In this document: piece after piece, positions 56,327-64,000 of the stretch
How the letters are laid out: each line of letters starts with the position of its first letter
Position numbering within the stretch: position 1 is the first letter of the stretch
From: Calliopum simillimum
Taxonomy: Eukaryota; Arthropoda; Insecta; Diptera; Lauxaniidae
Assembly: GCA_951812925.1 (NCBI GenBank)
Contig: OX638371.1
Coordinates: 117,451,124 to 117,515,123 of the forward strand
Direction: 5' to 3'
Length of the DNA stretch: 64,000 nucleotides
Position numbers and translations under genes: made by a program
The notes under the pieces: model-generated
What the model was told of the DNA's origin: nothing
What the model saw: only the letters and a program-made list of their open reading frames with translations
Database searches by the model: none

Positions 56327-57723
56327 CGCGCACGGTGTGCCTTAACCCGTTCTAAATCGGACGTCGTAGCACATGAAATTTTTTTCCAGATTCTATTTAC
56401 TTATCGTTCAAATGATGTATAAAAAAAATTTCACTCGTGACTCCTCGACTAAATTTTTAGATAATCGCTTTTTCAATTGGGGCATTTTCCCATACAAAAA
56501 GAAAAAAAAAATTTTTTTTAACTACATTAAACAAAAATTAAAATAATCACATTCGATGTGTTTTGCGATTCTAAACGCGAATTCAACCTCAAAATTGCTC
56601 TATCGTGTATAGTTCATGAGATATTGTAACCTAAAGACCAAAAAAATACGTTTTTTGCCATTTTCTGAAGCAATATAACTATTTAACATATCATTTATTC
56701 GTCAAATGTGGCTTAGATACTTAAAAGCCTCAATCTTTTCCTTTACAATCTAATTTAAATTATATTTATATATCCATGCTTCTAAGAGATATCGTAGACC
56801 GAAATATTGTCAAAACGGGTTTTTTGCACTTTTGTGTCTTTTTAGGTTAGGATATCTTTGAGGAAAAAAAAGATATCAACATAATTTAAATTAGGTTTTA
56901 AAGGCACAGATTAAGACTTTAAAGTTGCTTACCAGACTCAACGAAATTAAAATTTCTTTCACATTTTAAACATGTTCAACGAACCGACTACTTCTAAATT
57001 CAGCCGTTTGACACCCCGAGTGTTGTTGTAATGTGTATAGCATACGGCTGAATTTTGAAATGGTCGGTTCGTTGAACATGTTTGAAATGTGAAAGAAATT
57101 TTAATTTCGTTAAGTCTGGTAAGCAACTTTAAAGTCATAATCTTTGTCTTTAAAACCTAATTTAAATTATGTTGTTATCTTTTTTTTCCTCAAAGATATC
57201 CTAACCTAAAAAGACACAAAAGTGCAAAAAACCCGTTTTGACAATATTTCGGTTTACGATATCTCTTAGAAGCATGGATATATAAATATAATTTAAATTA
57301 GGTTTTAAAGGAAAAAATTGGGGCTTTCAAGTATTTAAGCCACATTTGACGAATAAATGATATGTTACATAGTTATATAGCTTAAAAAAATGGCAAAAAA
57401 CGACTTTTTTTGGTCTTTAGGTTACAATATCTCATAAACTGTACACGATAGAGCAATTCTGAGGTTGAATTCGGGTTTAGCATCGTAAAACACATCGATT
57501 GTGATTATTTTAATTTTTGTTTAATGTATTTAAAAAAATTTTTTTTTTCTTTTTGTATGGGAAAATGCCCCAATTGGAAAAGCGATTATCTCAAAATTTA
57601 GTCGAGGAGTCACGAGTGAAATTTTTTTTATACATCATTTGAACGATAAGCAAACAGAATCTGGAAAAAAATTTGATGTGCTACGACGTCCGATTTAGAA
57701 CGGGTTAAGGCACACCGTGCGCG
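56327..57723. mobile_element. 1.4-kb long-arm palindrome (foldback element)
   Basis: Arms of about 690 bp begin CGCGCACGGTGTGCCTTAAC and are highly similar in reverse complement, with the centre near 57025. The flanks are 'cat' on the left and 'att' on the right; a 2-bp AT duplication is possible. There is no loop of note and no coding frame. The closeness of the arms implies recent formation or gene conversion between arms. Confidence 0.85.
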
Positions 57724-60035
57724 ATTTGAAAATTAACATATTTTTATGAACACTCTACGCCGCATGTCTCTTTATTTTTTCTTCTCTTATTCCTTTCGTT
57801 CTTTGCTTGGGTTGTGAAATACCTTTTCTTCAAAGGATTTCACCATTTCCTGTAGCTACACCATAATCCCGAAAACAGCTTCAAGCAAAAATATTTCGAA
57901 ATACTGCAGGTATATTGACAATTCTGAGGAAGCAGTCTTATTCAGCATCGAAAAGTATATAAGACTGCAAGGACGTAGCCAGGATTTGCTTTGGGGGTTA
58001 AATTCGCTAATAACAAATAAAAGATGGAAAAAATATTTCCGTGCCCGTTAAAGGTTCTAGAAGCTATTGTGAGTTTTTGAAAAAAAATTTCGTTTTTACT
58101 TTAGTATATTTTCTTGAATTTTCTTGAACTTCGAGAAATTCATATTGCAAATATCACTCATACGTCACGTTGCCCTGTGTAAAATATAACTAAAATTGTT
58201 CTTTCAGTTAGGAGAGACATTATTGTACTCGCACAACTCAATTTTTGCCTGGACAGCCTTGGGTATTTACCAGGATTTATCAAGAAAGGGAAGTCGCGAT
58301 GCAAAAGTCCAAAAAAGTCCACACAAATGTTCTATGGCAAATATGCAAATATGTCTGATACATTTGTGTTTTACCTAAAAACGCTGTTGTGAAAAGTTTA
58401 ACTAAAACTTAATGGGATTGCTGATAAATTGAATGTAAATTTTTGTTATTTTTTCTCATTAAAAGTTCTTAGTTACAAAATTCATTTTTCCGGGTGCCTA
58501 GTGGTTCCACTAAGAACCAAACTGGTATTTTTACATACTTAGTTCTGATAAATTTGACCTATGCGAAAAGTTATTGAACAAAGTAGTTCAGAATCGCCAG
58601 TGTTATATAGTAAAAAAATCAGGTTAAGGGTTAGAAAACAATAACAAATTAATTTCCGCATTCATAATATGCGCATTTTTTTTTTTTTTTTTTGTTCTGT
58701 TTAATAGCTGAAAGATTTATTTAGTGAAGATATATCAGCTGAGAGCGTAGCTTCAAGTTCGCGTTCTGTACATATAAATGTAGATACAGTACATATATGC
58801 AATCTTGTTCAATGAAAGGTTTTTTGAGTGCTAATGGTGAGATATTTTAGCTTTAATGAATGAAAAGACTCTCAAATCGCGTGAAAATACAATATCAAGT
58901 ACACAAGTAAATGCATCAGCGTCTGCAAAGCAATTAAAGCGAACACGCCCTTTTCTTCAATTAACCTTTCTTTAGTTTATTTTTACAAAAAGTTTCTTTC
59001 ACATTTTTACAAAGTAAACAAATGAGTCAATATTTGTTTGTTAATTTCTTGTGACATCAATTTTTCAACATTACAAATTGATGGATTTTTCAATCAAAGC
59101 ATTTTGTTGTGTTTAATTTTCCCAATTAAATACTTTGAATAGTAAAAGAGCACTAAGAAATAGTTTCCTTGACAAAAATTGCTGAATGATCAAGGAAATT
59201 AAACAATTTAGTGATGAAAAATTGATATTAATTCAAAATTTCACACAATTGTTACTAATAAGAGTTTTATAAAAATGTTTTTCAGTTTTATCAGCTGAAG
59301 AGTCACACCATTAGGCTGTTTATTTTAAAAAATATGAATGATACCACGGAACTTTTTTTCTTAATAATTTAAAAGTGACTCAATTTACAGAAAAAAAGCA
59401 TTTACTTGTTTATTCTTTAGCGTATTAATTAAAAAACAACCTATTTTGGCTGGCAGAAATAAATAATCTTCACAATCGAAAGGGAATCTTTATGGGTGAA
59501 ATCAAAAACCGGATTTCCTTTTTTTAGCATTTTTTTATTGTACGTACGTAAACTCATATGCTGAAGCTTAAAGCTTAAAACTAAGTCATTTCACTTTTGC
59601 TGTTCTCATATTATTATACGCAAAATAAAATTCATTTGCGCATGCGCAACTTTGTACAATTTTCTGTTTTTCATTTAACTGCGGATGGTAATAATTTTTT
59701 TAAAGCAGGTGTAAAACGGAAATATTTTTAGGCCAGAGCTACCCCAATATTAACTTACTTTATTTTTTATACACACACACACACACGCACACCCTTAGGT
59801 AAAATTTATTACTTTTTTTATTTATTTATTATCAACGTCACCACACACTTGAAAATGTGCAACTTCTTTGGTGACTTTTCTACCAATAACTGAAATGAGT
59901 TTAAAAACCAGCCAACGAACCAACCAATAATGCAAAATTTAAGAAAACCAATAAAGAAACCACTTTGTGTCTTTATGTCAAGTTTTTTCTCTGTTCTCTT
60001 TCTGAGAATACACTAGTTAACAAAGAATAGAGTTA
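57724..60035. other. Intergenic region with no recognised gene
   Basis: AT-rich. Contains a short (AC)n microsatellite at about 59770-59792 and poly-T near 58677-58694. A phrase ggacgtagccaggatttgct near 57973 looks transposon-derived but could not be placed. No open frame with a domain. Confidence 0.45.
59770..59792 (+). repeat. (AC)n microsatellite
   Basis: About 11 AC units with one interruption (cacgcac) at the 3' end. Simple sequence repeat, no function implied. Confidence 0.85.
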
Positions 60036-60438
60036 TTCACGATCTGGAGTAACGAGCTGAGTATCAGGGTAAAAGTGCACTCGGCTACTCTGAATTGTGA
60101 GCATACTCAATACTTTTGCACGTATATTTTCTTTTTGTTTATTAAAATAAATTTTAATGTCAAAAAAAAAATAAAAAATTTTTAAATGAATATTTTGCTC
60201 TCATTCTAATTTTTATTTTTGATGAACGAAAATTGTCGTTCAGTAATAAACAATTTCAAACGTTTCTATAGAAATAGAAATAGTAAAAAAGGCAAAAGTG
60301 TAAGAATATTTTACACTAGAAAATAGCTTGACTAAAAGGGTAAAAGAGTAACAGAGTAACTTACGTATATTTTGTTGTTGGAGTTGTGCACTGTTACCCT
60401 GTTGCTCTGTTACTCAGGACGTTACTCCAGATCGTGAA
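60036..60438. mobile_element. TA-flanked MITE with GAGTAAC repeats, copy 1
   Basis: Tips TTCACGATCTGGAGTAAC in inverted orientation, TA outside (60034-60035 and 60439-60440). Both subterminal regions contain several gagtaac/gttactc words. 403 bp, non-coding. A second copy in opposite orientation is at 61917-62288. Tc1/mariner-type by target site. Confidence 0.85.
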
Positions 60439-60584
60439 TACATTTAATATAATATCCAAAAAGATTATTTGTAGTGTAAGAAAATTGTGCTCAGGATTCT
60501 GCTGGAAGATGTGTGAAAATATTTTTTTTTTTAAAGATGCTTTAATGGGAAATACCACACCCACTTGTCCGAATTCACCAGGGG

Positions 60585-60712
60585 TCGAATCGCCGCATCA
60601 GTGAACGTATTACTCGTGACGTAAAATCATTTATTTAGTAATGCGAAATACATATGAAACACATGATTTTACGTCACGAGTTGTACGTTTACGGATGCGG
60701 CGATTCGACACC
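60585..60712. mobile_element. Short hairpin element
   Basis: Inverted arms ggtcgaatcgccgcatc and gatgcggcgattcgacacc enclose a second inverted pair (ctcgtgacgtaaaatcat). About 128 bp, inserted near a fragment of the 'ttgtccgaattcacc' dispersed repeat. The target duplication is unclear (accag on both sides is possible). Confidence 0.6.
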
Positions 60713-61607
60713 AGATTTTTATACAATGATCCATATACAATGATCCAAATAATATTCAAACATGTATTAATACGTATGTATTATACACATAAGAAATGAA
60801 CCACTAAATATGTTAATAAACAATTAATAGAAACTTCAAACGTAAAAACCTAACTACTGCCAATTTAAAATACTTTTTTTTCTGTTCGAACTTGAAATAT
60901 TTCACCAATATTTCACCCTTATTATTAGTGGAGTCAATGAAGCCTTTTTCTCAGAAGTCCTTAAGAACAGCTCCGATTTCGATGATCTTTTTTTATATAT
61001 TTTTTTGTTATTTTATTTAAAATCAGAAATCTTTTGGAGCTAAAACGAAATTATCATTACATAAATAATATTATTATGTAATTTTAAAAAAATGCAACTG
61101 TTTTGATATCAAAAATATAGTACTATTGCTTTCTTACTCCGCATCATCCTCTTTCTCTTCGTCGTCTGCATACCCATTTGAATAATTGTCGGTAAAGTAA
61201 GGCTAACTCAGTGAATTTTTTTTAATATTTTTATTGAACTTCAAGCTAGAGGTACCAAAATTTGATACAAGATGGAGTCTAATGCGCAGATTTCGAAAAT
61301 CATTGTCCCGTAAAAAGTTGGTAACTTGAGTTACAACCTTTTACGTTGGATGTATCGAATTTTAAGTCGTATAAAAACAGAAGATTTCTCTCTCGGATTC
61401 AGACTCAGCATCGCATAAAACTTCAAATCTGTGCAAAGATGGCAAAAGCAGTTTTTGAGAAAATGAATAATGTAGTCCAGGGTATTGTTCTCGGTGAGAT
61501 CTACAAGCTACCGAAATCAGATTTGCTCTAGGACTTGTCGATCCTTAGAAAAACATCTTGAAAAACCGGATTTTATGATTTTTTCATATTATTTCAAAAT
61601 TTAAATT
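60713..61607. other. Intergenic region, nothing recognised
   Basis: AT-rich sequence without terminal repeats or motif-bearing frames. A short frame at 61346-61531 has no known domain. Confidence 0.4.
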
Positions 61608-61914
61608 TGCTCTCTCCTCACTTTGTCCTTCCATTTGTAACGCAGATATAGAAAAGTGTATATATCCTTAATCAGCGTCACCTGCTGATGCGATATAGCC
61701 ATGTCCGTCTGTTTGACTGGCTGGGTATATGCCTGTGGAAATATATTTCACGGGATAGCTAATCAAGATAATTCAATGCAATTTGGCACAGTGGCTTCGT
61801 TGTAGAAGTTAGCTCTTGTGATTGAAAATGAGTGAAATCTAAAAACTAGGTGGATTCGAACAAGAGGGCGTTGCACCTCCCATATAACCAAAAATTTCAA
61901 ACTAATATTAGGGG
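61608..61914 (-). repeat. Dispersed 'gtgccacgcc' repeat, minus orientation, cut by a MITE
   Basis: Reverse-complement of the family's 3' half: ctttgtccttccatttgtaa, 'catgtccgtctgtttgactg', then module sequence with 'gagggcgttgcacctcccat'. It stops at the TA MITE beginning at 61917 and does not clearly resume beyond it. Confidence 0.65.
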
Positions 61915-61916
61915 TA

Positions 61917-62288
61917 TTCACGATCAGGAGTAACGTCCTGAGTAACAGAGTAACAGGGTAACGGTGCACAATCCCAACAACAAAATGTACGTAAGTTACT
62001 CTGTTACTCTTTTACCCTTTTAGTCAAGCTGTTTTCTAGTGTAAAATAATCTTACACTTTTGCCTTTTTTTACTATTTCTATTTCTATAGAATCGTTTGA
62101 ACTTGTTTATTATTGAGAGACAATTTAGAATGAGAGCAAATATTCATTTGAAAATTTTTTTTTATTTTTTGATTTCAGTTAAAACTATTTTGATAAAATA
62201 TACGTGCAAAAGTATTGAGTATGCTCACAATTCAGAGTAACCGAGTGCAATTTTACCCTGTTACTCAGCTGTTACTCCAGATCGTGAA
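61917..62288. mobile_element. TA-flanked MITE with GAGTAAC repeats, copy 2 (inverted)
   Basis: Same family as 60036-60438 in the opposite orientation: tips TTCACGATC(A/T)GGAGTAAC, TA outside (61915-61916 and 62289-62290), and the internal aaaagtattgagtatgctca block reversed. 372 bp, with several small deletions relative to copy 1. Confidence 0.85.
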
Positions 62289-62599
62289 TAACTCTATTGT
62301 TTTTCATTGGAAAATCTAGATTTTGCTTTTAGATGAAAAATTTTTAGTGTTGAATGGAACATGGAAACAGAGCAATTTTTTATTTTTACTAAAGCGGGTG
62401 ACGGCTATAAATGTTTTGACATTTGTAGTAACAAGCAAGGTTGTAGTAGTGAATCTTCAAATTATTTGACATTTGAATTTTTAAAAACAAACGCAGTTAT
62501 TCGAAAAGAAGAAAACGATTCTTTGAACTTTTTAGCTGTGCTTTATTATATAAGCATATGTTTACTATACACAATATGACTCCCAAAATGTGAAATATG

Positions 62600-62875
62600 T
62601 AAACCTCCTTGAAAGGTAATGTCTTGAACATATACTTATATTTCTGGGCTAACATACGATGAACTCGCGAAGCATTGACCTTTGTTTCATGCGCAGCACT
62701 TGCGGCCTTGTAAGCCGCATCCGTTGTATTATCAAAGTCGACTTAGCACAACTCAATTGGCGAAGCAGCATTCAACAAGATTTTTGGCTGCCTCCAAAGT
62801 TGTGTGTTTTCAGCTAGTTCTTGTTGAGTGCCATTCGCAGCATCTTCCAAATTTCCCATATTAGAGTGAAGACCG
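62600..62875 (-). pseudogene. Unrecognised coding-like fragment
   Basis: Minus-strand translation gives MGNLEDAANGTQQELAENTQ and, after one stop, FDNTTDAAYKAASAAHETKV followed by NASRVHRMLAQKY. The Ala-rich heptad-like spacing looks like decayed protein sequence and not random DNA, but I recognise no family. One in-frame stop and no start or end signals. It may be a retro-pseudogene or transposon-captured fragment. Confidence 0.3.
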
Positions 62876-62993
62876 CACATGCAGATACTTGAGTCAAGTA
62901 AGCATTTCGCAGACTTTTTAAAAAATCAAAAATATTTTCTGATGGCCAAATGATGCTGCCACTTTGACATTTGTCCTACATGCTTGTAATACT

Positions 62994-63271
62994 GCCATAC
63001 CTAAATTGGAGCGTCAGGCGTTGCGTTATTTAACGTTACACATACCGAAATAAAGAGCGTTGCGTTGAAGTCATTTGTTTGTCAAAATCATATTGTTGTT
63101 TCTTTTTTTACTTTTCTGCAGCTTACTTCACTCCATAACGCTTTGTCAAAATTGGAAATTCGAATAGCTCAGCGTTGAGCGTTGGCAATTTCGGTATGCG
63201 CCATACAAATTGTATGTACATGAGAAATTTTTGACAGTAAAATAACGCTGACGCTCCAATTTAGGTATGGC
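62994..63271. mobile_element. 278-bp TIR element (MITE)
   Basis: Inverted tips gccatacctaaattggagcg and cgctccaatttaggtatggc, followed inward by tcagcgtta-type words. Non-coding. The target duplication is not clear: 'tact' on the left, 'agat' on the right. Confidence 0.75.
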
Positions 63272-63449
63272 AGATAGTGTGAGTTCTAGCAAATGAAATC
63301 TGAAAAAAAAAATCTAGATTTGAAAAAATTGATCTGAGATCAAAAAATTTTGCTCTAGATTTCCCAATGGTATGCAAATTGTAATAGATTTTGATCTAGA
63401 TCAAAAAAAGATTGCTCTTTTTTGCCCAATGGAAAACGACATAAGTACT

Positions 63450-63774
63450 ATACTGAAAGCGTTTTTCAAGATAACAAGTCAAATTTCACTCAGACACTAA
63501 AAACAGTAAGTGCAAGCCCTGACCAAAAACTGGGCGAACTCGGACAAGAGGGCGTGGCTTACGAGCAAAATTCACGTAATTCTGTAGTGCAAGCGTTGAG
63601 GAAATGAAACCAAATTTCGCACAGATGCTTGGAATTGTTAGTCAAAGATCTGAGCAAAAACTAAGTTATTTTGGTCGAGAGGGCTTGGCACCTCCCATAC
63701 AATCAAAGTTTTCATATTATTGCAGTGTAGGGTATATAATTTTTGACCAGGCCAAGGGTAGCACTCTTACTAGT
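63450..63774 (-). repeat. Dispersed 'gtgccacgcc' repeat, minus orientation, 5' half
   Basis: Reverse complement of the family's 5' part: two modules (aagagggcgtggct near 63546, gagggcttggcacctcccat near 63679) and the 5' tip cagtgtagggtatata...ggccaagggtagcactcttac tagtg ending at 63774. It marks the family's 5' boundary. Confidence 0.65.
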
Positions 63775-64000
63775 GTTTTTTTTTTTTTTTCTCCCTTCAT
63801 AATTATCATTGATATTGTGATATTGTTAAAAATATAAATAATTCCATAGTTACCAGCTCCAGAAGGTTTGCCTGTTTTATGCATTTATTGACTTTACTAT
63901 ATGAATTCCGGGTGAAAATCTACACTCCATTTCGCATGAAGAAAAACAAACAAAAAAATGACAAATCCAAACGAAAATTAATTTTACAATAGGGTTAATT
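63775..64000. other. Right edge of the window, nothing recognised
   Basis: A poly-T tract and AT-rich DNA; no feature recognised before the end of the window. Confidence 0.4.

Overview
The window looks like repeat-rich nuclear DNA of a higher fly (Diptera, Brachycera), possibly tephritid-like. Support: small spliced genes with GT-AG introns and fly-like proteins in an AT-rich background, mariner and hAT relics, and two DD41D ('rosa'-type) mariner-superfamily elements, a family first described in Ceratitis. This is inference; no species can be fixed from the sequence alone.

Three host genes can be assembled. (1) 11975-21823 (+): a nine-exon gene for a ~1170-residue Ser/Arg-rich and coiled-coil protein, possibly related to the fly protein quick-to-court. 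(2) 29508-37769 (+): a seven-exon gene for a ~1172-residue four-pass membrane protein with Cys-rich parts and a PPxY motif, resembling the ENTREP/FAM189 family. It has a likely alternative first exon at 31655-31760. (3) 55004-53246 (-): a four-exon, catalytically complete family-18 chitinase of 476 residues, most like insect Cht2, with a GC-AG intron and a hydrophobic C-terminal tail. The three genes show no obvious functional link.

The rest is mostly mobile DNA. 0-10 kb: a TTAA hairpin, dispersed 'gtgccacgcc' repeats, a mariner relic, TIR elements and palindromes, some carrying tRNA-like box A/box B modules. 22-29 kb: a long-arm palindrome, a DD41D relic with a hAT-type MITE nested in it (8-bp target duplication), and two adjoining MITEs. 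36-52 kb: a large inverted duplication. The last exon and 3' flank of gene 2 (arm A, about 36085-41613) recur in reverse as a decayed copy (arm B, about 47481-51937). Arm B has since received an almost intact DD41D transposon whose first catalytic Asp codon has become Asn. The 5.9-kb spacer is filled with further elements. 55-64 kb: dispersed repeats, a 1.4-kb palindrome and several small TIR elements.

The most interesting structure is the gene-2 inverted duplication. It is long, highly similar and convergent, and could form double-stranded RNA against its parent gene. Also notable are the density of long palindromes and the repeated finding of tRNA-like modules inside TIR elements. No CRISPR, operon or bacterial feature is present.
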